From assembly GCF_000013005.1 (NCBI RefSeq), contig NC_007722.1, forward strand, positions 1,555,501 through 1,619,500: DNA of 64,000 bases, read 5' to 3'. Shown here in pieces: positions 7,029-15,052 of this stretch. Numbering within the stretch: the first letter of the stretch is position 1; the number at the start of each line of letters is the position of its first letter. The position numbers were made by a program, and so were the translations under genes. Below the pieces are notes generated by a model, which ran no database searches, was not told where the DNA came from, and was given only the letters and a program-made list of their open reading frames with translations. The stretch is from Erythrobacter litoralis HTCC2594. GTDB taxonomy: Bacteria; Pseudomonadota; Alphaproteobacteria; Sphingomonadales; Sphingomonadaceae.

Positions 7029-10000
7029 GGCAGATCCTCGCTTTCGGGGTCCTGAATAGGCGGTTGGTCCGGAATAAGGTCTTCCGGGTCGATGTCAGGT
7101 TCGGCTTCCTCGCCGGTCACGCTGCGCCGGACGCGATTGCCATCGGCATCGAGCAGCCCGATCTCGCGCGGATCGCGGACATAGGCCGGATCGTAGAACG
7201 AGCGGATATCGGTCAGGAGGCGATAGAATGGCGCGCGGATATTGACGTTGAAGCGGATCGGCAGGCTGGCGATGCGGCGGGTGACGAAATTGCTCGATGC
7301 GCCCTCGCCCTGGCTGACGCCGTCGAACCGCACGCGGGTGACGATTTCGCCGGTCAGCGGCCCTTCGACGGCCACGCGCATCTGCCGGAAATCGAGCGAT
7401 CGCAGCGCGTTGAAGGCGAAATTGGCGAACGCCCCCATATCTTCATACGTCAGTTCGCCGACATAGGAGACATTGCCGCCCGGCGGGCGCGAGATCAGCA
7501 GGCCGTCCTCGATCCGGCCATCGCCGCGTTCGTCGAACACCACCGAAATCGTGCCGTCGAAGGTGCCGGTGGCAGCGAAATTGCCGAGGTCGAGCTGCTC
7601 GACGAAGCGGGCCGCCTCCAGCCCGACGATCTCGAATACGTAGCGGCGTACCTCCTCGCGGCCGAAATTGAGATCGACCGAGCGCATGATCAGCGTGCCG
7701 CCCATGAAGGGCCAGCTGCCGCCTTCGACCGCCAGCAATTCGCCGCCGCGGAGGGCGAAGCGAACTTCGCCGTCGGTGACTTCGATGCCCGGATTGATCG
7801 AGCGTACCTTGAGGACCTGGTCGGGCGCGGTCGTAAGATCGAGCAGGTCGCTGAATTCGACCGTGCCCGATGCGCCCTGCACCGGACCGAAGGCCGCGGC
7901 GAAGTCGAGCGAATCGCTGGAGAAGCGCCCGCTGCTGGTCACATCATCGCTGTTCCAGTCGATCCGGCCGGTGCCGGTGACGGTGCCGCGGGCATTGGCG
8001 ATGACCCCGAGCGCAAGGTTGCTGAGATCGACCGGCTGCAGGGTGCCGTCGAAAGTGATGCCGTCGACTGTCAGATCGGCGAAGCCTTGCGAATTGGCGA
8101 GGTTGTGCCGGATCGCCACGTCTACGACTTCGCGCTGGCTATTCGGCTCGCGCAGGATCGCGTTGGCCAGAATGATGCTGTCTTCCAGCGTGAGCGTGGC
8201 GTCCTCGGCATCGAGCGGATTGAAGCGCGCGTGCTCGCTGCGATCGACCAGCCGGAACGCGCCTTCGTCGATACGCAAAACCCCGCCGATGTAGGACCAG
8301 TTGCCGCTGGCGCCTTGCAGGTCGAGCGGCACGGCATCCAGGCGAATGTCCGCCTCGGCGAAGGTGCCGGCGATGTCGCTGCCGAGATCGGCCTTGAGAT
8401 CGGTGATGTCGAAGCGCGCGGCATTGTCCGCCTCGCCGAGCACGACGTCGAGATCGCGCGCGACCACTTCGCCGGGCCAGGCAAAGCCGACCGGGCCGCT
8501 CGCCAGTTGCAGCGGCGTGCCCGCCAGTTCGCCGCTCAGCCGCAGCGAAGTCGCCCCGGCCGCAAAGTCGAGCCCGCCGGGACCGTAGCGCAGCATCGCG
8601 CGACCGCCCGGCGGGCACAGCGTGACGCTCTGGCTGCCGAGCACCAGGTCGACATAGGCCAGGCGGCGGAAGGTCACCGGCGTACATCCCGACCACAGCG
8701 CGAGCGCGCCCGAACGGTCGACACTGCCGTCGATCGGCACCGCCAAACCGCGCGCTTCGCCGCCGGGCAGCGGACCGTCGGCCTGCACAAGCCCGTCGAA
8801 GCGGAGCGCGCCCGAACCCGCCTGGCGCACGGTCAGGCGCGGCAGCGCGAGGGTGCTGCCTTCGGCACTGTAGGGCGCCATCTGCAGGGTGAAGACCGTC
8901 GCGCCCGCAGGCGAGCGCTCCATCCGGCCCGCGATGCGCGGAATGTCGCCGCCGCCGGTCGAGATGTTCCCCGCGATGCGCGGCAGGCCGCTATCGCCGA
9001 ACAGCACCTGCAACCGCGAGATCGCCGCCACCGCTTCGCCTCCGCGCCCGCGCAGCGAGACCCGCGGCGCGGCGATGCTGGTCTCGCCCTTGCTGCGCCT
9101 GATCGAAAGGTCTGCCGCGAGCGATCCGCCCTGCACCTGCCGCGCGAGCCCTCGCTCGAGCCGCGCCAGGAGCGGTGCCAGCAGGGAGCCGTCGGTAGCA
9201 CGGCGCGCCTCGGCAAGCTGGCCCGCCAGCCCGTCGCCCAGCGCAACACCCTCGCCCTCCACGTCCCAATCCGACTGGAACTGCGAAAAATCGCTCGCCG
9301 CACGCAGCGACCCCGACAGGTCGAGCGTCGCAAAGCGCGCCTGTTCGCTGCTGGCATCGGCGAGCGCGATCGTCTGCTGCGAAACGATCCGCCCGTCGCG
9401 CCATGTCACATCGGCGTCCAGCGTCGCCGATCGCGCCGAGGCGATGGCCGAGCCGGGCGCCTGCATGTCGCCAGCTAGCGACGCATCCACCCCGTCGAGC
9501 GTCGCATCGCCGGTCGCCGCGAGTTGCAGGTCCGTCTTCCCGAGCGAGGTGCCACTGTCCTCGCAGGCGAGGCTCGCCAGCCGCAACGGCCCCTCGAATG
9601 TCGGGCGACCCGCGGCGACGGAGACCGACCCATAGGCGCTGGCCCCGCGCAGCGCGCAGTCCTCGTAGTCGATTGTCGGCGCAGCCGCCGCCATCACACC
9701 GGCAAAGCCGTCGTCGACTTCGCCTTCGCCCTCGGCCTTGATACCGATGGCGCCATAGGGCGAATCGATCCGGGCGCGTCCGTCGATCAGCTGCAGGTCG
9801 AGATCGGGCAGGCCCGGTTCTTCGTCGCTCTCCGCGAAAATCACGCGGTCGAGCGAACCGAAAGTAAGGCCGTCTTCCGTGATCTCGCCATAAAGGCGGG
9901 GCCGCGTCACCGAAACGCGCCCGATCGCCGGGATGCCCAGCCGGTAGCGCAGTTTGATTTCGACCCGTTCGACGGTGAGGTCGGGATCGTTGGGGTCGCC

Positions 10001-10267
10001 GATCACGATGTCGGTGAGAACCTGCTTGGCGGGGCCGATCGATTCGATCTCGTAGGTGGCAGGAAGATAGTATTGCTGGACGAGATCGCCGATGATGTTG
10101 TCGGCGATCCGCTCCCGCGCGAGCCAGACGATGAGGAAGCCGAGCAGCAATAGCAGCGCGACCGCGACCGCCCCCATACGCGCGATGCGGCCCGCCGAAC
10201 GGTTGGTGCGGGCCGCCGCGACCAGGGTTTCCTCGCCCTCTCCCATCACCGCTCCACTTGCGCGCAT
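7025..10267 (-). CDS. ydbH: YdbH-like AsmA-superfamily intermembrane lipid transport protein
   Basis: A 1080-residue protein with one N-terminal membrane anchor (about residues 31-50, MGAVAVALLLLLGFLIVWLA) followed by about 1000 periplasmic residues of repeated beta-strand character. This is the architecture of YdbH, one of the bridge-like AsmA proteins (with TamB and YhdP) that carry phospholipids across the periplasm. The C-terminal region (RGTVTGTGRIDW, GGNVSYVGELTYEDMG, PIRFNVNIRAPFYRLL) matches YdbH. It is followed by ynbE (4-base overlap) and ydbL. A second possible start is seven codons downstream. An 818-codon opposite-strand frame is a GC-rich shadow. Confidence 0.88.
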   Translation of the reverse strand: MRASGAVMGEGEETLVAAARTNRSAGRIARMGAVAVALLLLLGFLIVWLARERIADNIIGDLVQQYYLPATYEIESIGPAKQVLTDIVIGDPNDPDLTVERVEIKLRYRLGIPAIGRVSVTRPRLYGEITEDGLTFGSLDRVIFAESDEEPGLPDLDLQLIDGRARIDSPYGAIGIKAEGEGEVDDGFAGVMAAAAPTIDYEDCALRGASAYGSVSVAAGRPTFEGPLRLASLACEDSGTSLGKTDLQLAATGDATLDGVDASLAGDMQAPGSAIASARSATLDADVTWRDGRIVSQQTIALADASSEQARFATLDLSGSLRAASDFSQFQSDWDVEGEGVALGDGLAGQLAEARRATDGSLLAPLLARLERGLARQVQGGSLAADLSIRRSKGETSIAAPRVSLRGRGGEAVAAISRLQVLFGDSGLPRIAGNISTGGGDIPRIAGRMERSPAGATVFTLQMAPYSAEGSTLALPRLTVRQAGSGALRFDGLVQADGPLPGGEARGLAVPIDGSVDRSGALALWSGCTPVTFRRLAYVDLVLGSQSVTLCPPGGRAMLRYGPGGLDFAAGATSLRLSGELAGTPLQLASGPVGFAWPGEVVARDLDVVLGEADNAARFDITDLKADLGSDIAGTFAEADIRLDAVPLDLQGASGNWSYIGGVLRIDEGAFRLVDRSEHARFNPLDAEDATLTLEDSIILANAILREPNSQREVVDVAIRHNLANSQGFADLTVDGITFDGTLQPVDLSNLALGVIANARGTVTGTGRIDWNSDDVTSSGRFSSDSLDFAAAFGPVQGASGTVEFSDLLDLTTAPDQVLKVRSINPGIEVTDGEVRFALRGGELLAVEGGSWPFMGGTLIMRSVDLNFGREEVRRYVFEIVGLEAARFVEQLDLGNFAATGTFDGTISVVFDERGDGRIEDGLLISRPPGGNVSYVGELTYEDMGAFANFAFNALRSLDFRQMRVAVEGPLTGEIVTRVRFDGVSQGEGASSNFVTRRIASLPIRFNVNIRAPFYRLLTDIRSFYDPAYVRDPREIGLLDADGNRVRRSVTGEEAEPDIDPEDLIPDQPPIQDPESEDLP

Positions 10268-10321
10268 CGCCCGGTAAAGGCAATGCTCCGAATAGCTTGG
10301 AGATGTAACGCTTGAACGAGC

Positions 10322-10327
10322 GGAGGG
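10322..10327 (+). promoter_or_regulatory. Shine-Dalgarno GGAGGG fixing the radC TTG start
   Basis: GGAGGG lies four bases before TTG at 10332. No in-frame ATG or GTG lies nearby, so this site supports a TTG start for radC. Confidence 0.6.
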
Positions 10328-10331
10328 TTGC

Positions 10332-11042
10332 TTGCCGCAGGCCGAGGACGAGTATTCGGCGCCGAAGAACGCGCATTACGGCACGGGGCACCGCGCCCGG
10401 CTGCGCGAGCGCCTGCTCAACGGCGGAGCCGAGGCGCTCGCCGACTACGAAGTGCTCGAGTACCTGCTCTTCGCCGCTTTCCGGCAGGGGGACACCAAGC
10501 CGATCGCCAAGGCGCTGATCGCACGCTTCGGCTCGCTCGCAGGCGTTCTGAACGCCGAGCCGGGCGCGCTGGCCGAAGTCAAAGGCGTGGGCGAGGCCAG
10601 CGCCGCAGCGCTGAAAGCCGTCGCCCTCGCCGCCCGCCGCATGGCCCGCAACGAAGTGCAGCAGAAGCCGATACTCGGCAGTTGGCAGGCATTGCTCGAC
10701 TATCTCACCGTCGACATGGCGCACCTGACCGTGGAGCGCGTGCGCGTGCTCTATCTCAATGCGCAGAACCGGCTGATCCAGGACCATCACGTCGGCGACG
10801 GCTCCATCGACGAAGCCGCGATCCACCCGCGTGAGGTGATCAAACGCGGCCTCGACATCGGCGCGACCGCGCTGATTCTCGTGCACAACCACCCGAGCGG
10901 CAATCCGGAGCCGAGCCGCGCCGATGTGCAGATCACCACCCGCATCGCCGAAGCGGGCAGATTGCTGGGGATTACCGTCCACGATCACGTCATCGTCGGG
11001 CGCGAGGGGCACGTGAGCCTCAGGGCGAAAGGCTTGATCTGA
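10332..11042 (+). CDS. radC: RadC family JAB/MPN metalloprotein
   Basis: A 236-residue protein. The N-terminal helix-hairpin-helix-like part (ALAEVKGVGEASAAAL, preceded by LADYEVLEYLLFAAF) resembles DNA-binding UPF0758 domains. The C-terminal JAMM domain contains LVHNHPSGNPEPSRAD, giving the His-x-His...Asp zinc ligands, and ends with VHDHVIVG. Despite the name, a role in DNA repair is not established for the family. It reads divergently from ydbH across 64 bases. The start is TTG, supported by the GGAGGG site. Confidence 0.92.
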   Translation: MPQAEDEYSAPKNAHYGTGHRARLRERLLNGGAEALADYEVLEYLLFAAFRQGDTKPIAKALIARFGSLAGVLNAEPGALAEVKGVGEASAAALKAVALAARRMARNEVQQKPILGSWQALLDYLTVDMAHLTVERVRVLYLNAQNRLIQDHHVGDGSIDEAAIHPREVIKRGLDIGATALILVHNHPSGNPEPSRADVQITTRIAEAGRLLGITVHDHVIVGREGHVSLRAKGLI

Positions 11043-11102
11043 GCGACACCGCAGCCTAGCCGCCGCGCGACAGTTTCAAACCCTTTTTCCCGGAGTCGAC
11101 CG

Positions 11103-12413
11103 ATGGTCCCCCGCTATGCCCGCCCCGCCATGACCGCCCTGTGGGAGCCGGAGGCGAAATATCGCATCTGGTTCGAGATCGAGGCGCATGCGACCGAGAA
11201 ACTAGGCGAGCTCGGAGTGGTGCCGGAAAGCGCGGCCAAGGCCTTGTGGGACTGGTGGGCGACCGATCCCAAGATCGACGTCGAGGCGATCGACGCTATC
11301 GAAGCGGTGACCAAGCACGATGTCATCGCCTTTCTCACCTGGGTCGCCGAGAATGTCGGCGAGGAAGCACGCTTCATGCATCAGGGCATGACCAGCAGCG
11401 ATGTGCTCGACACGACGCTGGCGGTGCAGCTGGCGCGATCGACGGACATTCTGCTCGAAGACCTCGATGCGCTACTCGCCGCGATCAAGCGCCGCGCGGA
11501 AGAGCAAAAATACACGCCGACGATCGGGCGCAGCCACGGCATCCACGCCGAACCGGTGACCTTCGGCCTCAAGCTCGCGCAGGCCTATGCCGAGTTCGAT
11601 CGCTGCAAGACCCGCCTGGTCGCCGCGCGCGAGGAAATTGCCACCTGTGCCATCAGCGGCGCCGTCGGGACTTTCGCCAACATCGATCCTTCGGTCGAAG
11701 AGCATGTCGCCGACAAGCTCGGCCTCAAGCCCGAGCCGGTTAGCACGCAGGTGATCCCGCGCGACCGCCATGCGATGTTCTTCTCCACCCTCGCCGTCAT
11801 TGCCGGGTCGATCGAGCGGCTCGCGGTCGAGATTCGCCATCTCCAGCGCACCGAAGTGCTGGAAGCGGAGGAATATTTCTCACCCGGCCAGAAGGGTTCG
11901 AGCGCGATGCCGCACAAACGCAACCCGATCCTGACGGAAAACCTTACCGGCCAGGCCCGCATGATCCGTGCCTATGCCATGCCGGCGCTCGAGAATGTCG
12001 CGCTGTGGCATGAGCGCGATATCTCGCACTCCTCGGTCGAGCGCTTCATCGGCCCCGATGCCTGCATCACGCTCGATTTCGCGCTCGCGCGGCTGACCGG
12101 GGTGATCGACAAGCTGCTGGTCTATCCCGAACGCATGCAGGCCAACATGGACCGGATGGGAGGCCTGATCCATTCGCAGCGCGTGTTGCTTGCGCTCACC
12201 CAGAACGGCGTCAGCCGCGAGGATGCCTATCGCCTCGTCCAGCGCAATGCGATGAAGGTATGGGAATCGGACGGCCAGCTGATGCTGCTCGACCTGCTCA
12301 AACAGGACGCGGAAGTGACCGCCGCCCTGTCCGAAAGCGAGCTCGAAGAGCGCTTCGATCTCGAATACCATTTCAAGCACGTCGACACGATCTTCAACCG
12401 CGTCTTCGGCTAG
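11103..12413 (+). CDS. purB: adenylosuccinate lyase
   Basis: Cleaves SAICAR to AICAR and adenylosuccinate to AMP, the two fumarate-releasing steps of purine synthesis. It has 436 residues in the fumarase/aspartase superfamily. The signature loop GSSAMPHKRNPI is present. The catalytic histidine region TIGRSHGIHAEP and the MHQGMTSSDVLDT segment also match. The start MVPRYARPAMTALW matches the compact PurB of alphaproteobacteria and Bacillus. It is a stand-alone gene between radC and lapA. Confidence 0.96.
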   Translation: MVPRYARPAMTALWEPEAKYRIWFEIEAHATEKLGELGVVPESAAKALWDWWATDPKIDVEAIDAIEAVTKHDVIAFLTWVAENVGEEARFMHQGMTSSDVLDTTLAVQLARSTDILLEDLDALLAAIKRRAEEQKYTPTIGRSHGIHAEPVTFGLKLAQAYAEFDRCKTRLVAAREEIATCAISGAVGTFANIDPSVEEHVADKLGLKPEPVSTQVIPRDRHAMFFSTLAVIAGSIERLAVEIRHLQRTEVLEAEEYFSPGQKGSSAMPHKRNPILTENLTGQARMIRAYAMPALENVALWHERDISHSSVERFIGPDACITLDFALARLTGVIDKLLVYPERMQANMDRMGGLIHSQRVLLALTQNGVSREDAYRLVQRNAMKVWESDGQLMLLDLLKQDAEVTAALSESELEERFDLEYHFKHVDTIFNRVFG

Positions 12414-12470
12414 AGAGTGCGCAGTATCTGGACGCGGCCCTTTCTGCGCCCTAGCATCATGATGAAATAA

Positions 12471-12478
12471 GGGAGGGG
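12471..12478 (+). promoter_or_regulatory. Shine-Dalgarno GGGAGGGG before the lapA TTG start
   Basis: The run GGGAGGGG ends six bases before TTG at 12485, an ideal spacing. It supports the TTG as the first codon of the LapA-domain gene and thus the first translated codon of the long pyrF-trp-accD-folC operon. Confidence 0.6.
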
Positions 12479-12484
12479 TTCGCC

Positions 12485-12847
12485 TTGCAAATCGTCCGCA
12501 CAATCGTCTGGGTTCTGATCCTCGTCGCGCTGTTGCTGTTTTCGTGGTTCAACTGGACCCCGGTCGAAGTGACGATCTGGGACAACCTTCTGGTCGAAAC
12601 CAAGGTCCCGGCGCTGGTGATCGTCTCCTTCCTGCTCGGCCTCTTGCCGATGTGGATGTACCATCGCGGCGTGCGCTGGACGCTGTCGCGCAAGATCGCG
12701 AGCCTGGAAAACGCCGCCCGCACCCATATCGAGCCACCGCCTGCGTCGACGGAAGATCCAGCGCCCGCACCTACGCCTGCATCGAGCACACCGCCCCCGC
12801 CGCAGCCCGACAGCGACGGCCTCCAGCCGGAAACCGACAGACCGTGA
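12485..12847 (+). CDS. LapA-domain (DUF1049) inner-membrane protein
   Basis: A 120-residue protein with two membrane helices (about 5-21, TIVWVLILVALLLFSWF; and 42-60, VPALVIVSFLLGLLPMWMY), the WTPVEVTIW linker typical of LapA/YciS-like proteins, and a disordered proline-rich tail. In alphaproteobacteria a lapA-domain gene often opens the trpF/trpB/trpA/accD cluster, as here. Its TGA overlaps the GTG of pyrF by four bases (GTGA). In E. coli LapA helps adjust lipopolysaccharide synthesis; the role here is unproven. No promoter is clear in the 71-base gap from purB. Confidence 0.85.
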   Translation: MQIVRTIVWVLILVALLLFSWFNWTPVEVTIWDNLLVETKVPALVIVSFLLGLLPMWMYHRGVRWTLSRKIASLENAARTHIEPPPASTEDPAPAPTPASSTPPPPQPDSDGLQPETDRP

Positions 12848-13518
12848 GCAACCCGGTCTTCCTCGCGCTCGACATCCCGCGGCTGGAAGCGGGCAAGGCG
12901 CTGGTCGACAAGGTCAAGGCGCATATCGGTGGTGTGAAGCTCGGCATGGAGTTCTTCTATGCCCACGGCCATCACGGGGTGCACGAAATTGCGCACTGTG
13001 GTCTGCCGGTCTTCCTCGACCTCAAGCTGCACGACATTCCCAACACCGTCGCCGCCGCGATGCAATCGATCCATGTGCTGGAGCCGGCCATCGTCACGGT
13101 CCACGCATCGGGCGGGCGCGCGATGATGGAAGACGCCAAGGCGGCGGCGGGCGAGAACACCAAGGTCGTCGGCGTAACCATGCTGACCAGCCTGGACGAG
13201 CGCGACCTCGAACGCACCGGGGTCGATGGCAGCCCGCACGATCATGTCATGCGGCTGGCCGAACTGGCGGAGAACGCCGGGCTCGACGGGATCGTCTGCT
13301 CCGGACAGGAAGTCGGCGCGGTACACAAGCAATGGAAACAGGGCTTCTTCGTTGTTCCCGGCCTGCGCCCGGCAGGCAGCGCAAGTGGTGACCAGAAGCG
13401 CGTCGTCACCCCACGCCAGGCGCGTGACGACGGTGCCAGCGTCCTGGTGATCGGCCGCCCGATCAGCAAGGCGGACGATCCGGAACAGGCTGCGCGGGAT
13501 ATCGAGGCGACGCTGTGA
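12844..13518 (+). CDS. pyrF: orotidine 5'-phosphate decarboxylase
   Basis: Decarboxylates OMP to UMP, the last step of de novo pyrimidine synthesis. It has 224 residues on a TIM barrel. The catalytic tetrad region FLDLKLHDIPNT gives D59, K61 and D64. The phosphate site is near VVPGLRP and the C-terminal LVIGRPISKADDP. The start is GTG, overlapping the lapA-domain stop by four bases. Its own TGA overlaps the GTG of the following beta-lactamase gene by the same GTGA device, so the three genes should be translated in series. Confidence 0.95.
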   Translation: MSNPVFLALDIPRLEAGKALVDKVKAHIGGVKLGMEFFYAHGHHGVHEIAHCGLPVFLDLKLHDIPNTVAAAMQSIHVLEPAIVTVHASGGRAMMEDAKAAAGENTKVVGVTMLTSLDERDLERTGVDGSPHDHVMRLAELAENAGLDGIVCSGQEVGAVHKQWKQGFFVVPGLRPAGSASGDQKRVVTPRQARDDGASVLVIGRPISKADDPEQAARDIEATL

Positions 13519-14300
13519 TCGCGCGGGTGCTGGCGCTCGCCGCCGCGCTGGCGCTGCCCGCCTGCGTGCCCGGCGAAATCCGCAGTTCGGTCGCCGAGCA
13601 GGAGGCCGACCGCGACATCATCCGCTTCGGCGAAGTGTCGTTCAGCCAATTGGCCGAGGGCGTGTGGATGCACACCACCTATCTCGACCTGATGGGCTTC
13701 GGGCCGATCCCTTCGAATGGTCTGTTGGTGGTAAACGGCGATAACACAATCCTCGTCGATACCGCCTGGACCGACGAACAGACCGAGCAAATCGTCGCCT
13801 GGGCCAGCATGGTCCTGGCCAAGCCCGTCCGCGCTGCGGTCGTCACCCATGCGCATCAGGACAAGATGGGCGGCATGGCCGCGCTGCACGGCGCGAACAT
13901 CGCGACCTGGGCGCATCCGCTGAGCAACGAACTGGCGCCCGAGGAAGGGCTGGTTCCTGCACGCAATGCCATCACCTTCGACGCAAACGGTTGGGCGACG
14001 GGCGAGGCGGCGCAATCGCTTGCGCCCTTACGCCTCTATTACCCCGGCGGAGCGCATACGCGCGACAACATCACCGTCGGCCTGCCGGAGCTTGGAATCG
14101 CCTTCGGAGGCTGCATGATCAAGGCGGGGGACGCCTCGAACCTCGGCAATCTCGCCGATGCGGACACCGCGGCCTATGCGCAATCGGTGCGTAATTTCGC
14201 AGCGGCGTTCCCCGATGCCCGGACCATTGCGATGAGCCATTCCCCGCCCGAGGGTCGCAAGGCGATCGAGCGCACGCTTGATCTCGCCGAAGAACTCTAG
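13515..14300 (+). CDS. NDM-like subclass B1 metallo-beta-lactamase, predicted lipoprotein
   Basis: A 261-residue zinc beta-lactamase expected to hydrolyse penicillins, cephalosporins and carbapenems in the periplasm. Every B1 ligand is present: H112, H114 and H181 for Zn1; D116, C200 and H242 for Zn2. The motifs THAHQDKMGGM, GGCMIK (with the substrate-binding Lys203) and GNLADAD (Asn212) closely follow NDM-1. By eye well over half of the core is identical to NDM-1 as I remember it, including VDTAWTD. A lipobox-like LPAC (Cys17) suggests membrane anchoring, as in NDM-1. It resembles the E. litoralis enzyme reported as NDM-1-like. The GTG start overlaps pyrF; trpF follows after 13 bases. Base composition matches its neighbours, so recent acquisition is not apparent. 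Confidence 0.93.
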   Translation: MIARVLALAAALALPACVPGEIRSSVAEQEADRDIIRFGEVSFSQLAEGVWMHTTYLDLMGFGPIPSNGLLVVNGDNTILVDTAWTDEQTEQIVAWASMVLAKPVRAAVVTHAHQDKMGGMAALHGANIATWAHPLSNELAPEEGLVPARNAITFDANGWATGEAAQSLAPLRLYYPGGAHTRDNITVGLPELGIAFGGCMIKAGDASNLGNLADADTAAYAQSVRNFAAAFPDARTIAMSHSPPEGRKAIERTLDLAEEL

Positions 14301-14313
14301 CAACGCGCGCGCC

Positions 14314-14943
14314 ATGACGATGATCAAGATTTGCGGACTCTCCACGCCGGAGACGATCGAGGCTGCCGTGCAGGCGGGCGCGACCCATGTCGGCTTGGTG
14401 CATTTCGCCAAGAGCCCGCGGCATGTGGAACTAGAGAAAGCCGCCGAATTGCGCGCGCTGGTGCCCGAGAGCGTCAAGGCGGTGCTGTTGCTGGTCAACG
14501 AGCAGCCCGAAGAGACCGCGCGCGCGATCCAGATCGTCAAGCCCGACGTCGTGCAGTTTCATGGCAGCGAAACGCCGCAATGGACCAAGGCGGTGCGCGA
14601 CCAGCTTGGTATCGAGGTGTGGAAAGCGCTGGGCGTACGCGAAGCGGCTACGCTGGAGAAATCGCGCCGCTATGAAGGCGCGGTCGACCGGCTGCTGTTC
14701 GATTCCCCGGCAAAGAAGTTGCCGGGCGGCAATGGAGTGACGTTCCAGTGGGACGTGCTCGCCGGCTTCGAGCACCATACGGCCTGGGGGCTGGCAGGCG
14801 GGCTGACGCCGGACAACGTCGGTGATGCGATCCGCCAAACCGGCGCGGAGCTTGTCGATGCCTCAAGTGGTGTTGAGAGCGCTCCGGGCGTCAAGGATAT
14901 TGCGAAAATCGAAGCGTTCTGCGAAGCCGCAAGAAACGCATAG
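14314..14943 (+). CDS. trpF: phosphoribosylanthranilate isomerase
   Basis: Converts N-(5-phosphoribosyl)anthranilate to CdRP in tryptophan synthesis. It has 209 residues on a TIM barrel. The start [13 protein letters not shown] places the catalytic Cys at residue 7, the general acid Asp is in LLFDSPAKK, and the phosphate-binding end [12 protein letters not shown]...DASSGVES is complete. The ATG at 14314 is preferred over an in-frame upstream start that would run into the beta-lactamase gene. In the mobile element Tn125 a trpF gene also lies downstream of blaNDM. Confidence 0.94.
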   Translation: MTMIKICGLSTPETIEAAVQAGATHVGLVHFAKSPRHVELEKAAELRALVPESVKAVLLLVNEQPEETARAIQIVKPDVVQFHGSETPQWTKAVRDQLGIEVWKALGVREAATLEKSRRYEGAVDRLLFDSPAKKLPGGNGVTFQWDVLAGFEHHTAWGLAGGLTPDNVGDAIRQTGAELVDASSGVESAPGVKDIAKIEAFCEAARNA

Positions 14944-14955
14944 ACCCCCTACTCC

Positions 14956-14980
14956 CGTTCGCCCTGTGCTTGTCGAAGGG
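14956..14980. repeat. dispersed repeat in the trpF-trpB gap, left arm
   Basis: CGTTCGCCCTGTGCTTGTCG followed by AAGGG. It is an inverted match to 15021-15045 and belongs to the same repeat family as 3484, 3547, 19630 and 19692. Confidence 0.65.
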
Positions 14981-15020
14981 CCGTACTTCTTTTTTACGCT
15001 GCGCCAGAAGCAAGAACGGG

Positions 15021-15045
15021 GCTTCGACAGGCTCAGCCCGAACGG
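15021..15045. repeat. dispersed repeat in the trpF-trpB gap, right arm, with T tract
   Basis: CTTCGACAGGCTCAGCCCG plus AACGG pairs with the arm at 14956-14980 to form a stem of about 20 bp closing a 40-base loop. It is followed at once by ATTTTTT, and the trpB GTG follows directly. The arrangement looks like a terminator or attenuator and would also place the trpB initiation site beside a stable stem. Confidence 0.6.
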
Positions 15046-15052
15046 ATTTTTT

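Noticed and set aside
7022..9478. Long plus-strand open frame (818 codons) opposite ydbH
   Set aside because: Composition is Arg/Ala/Glu-rich low-complexity, typical of the antisense of a GC-rich gene. ydbH on the other strand has full family features.
13515..14300. Recent horizontal transfer of the beta-lactamase gene
   Set aside because: GC content and codon use look like the neighbours, there is no insertion sequence or repeat beside it, and the overlaps with pyrF suggest long residence.
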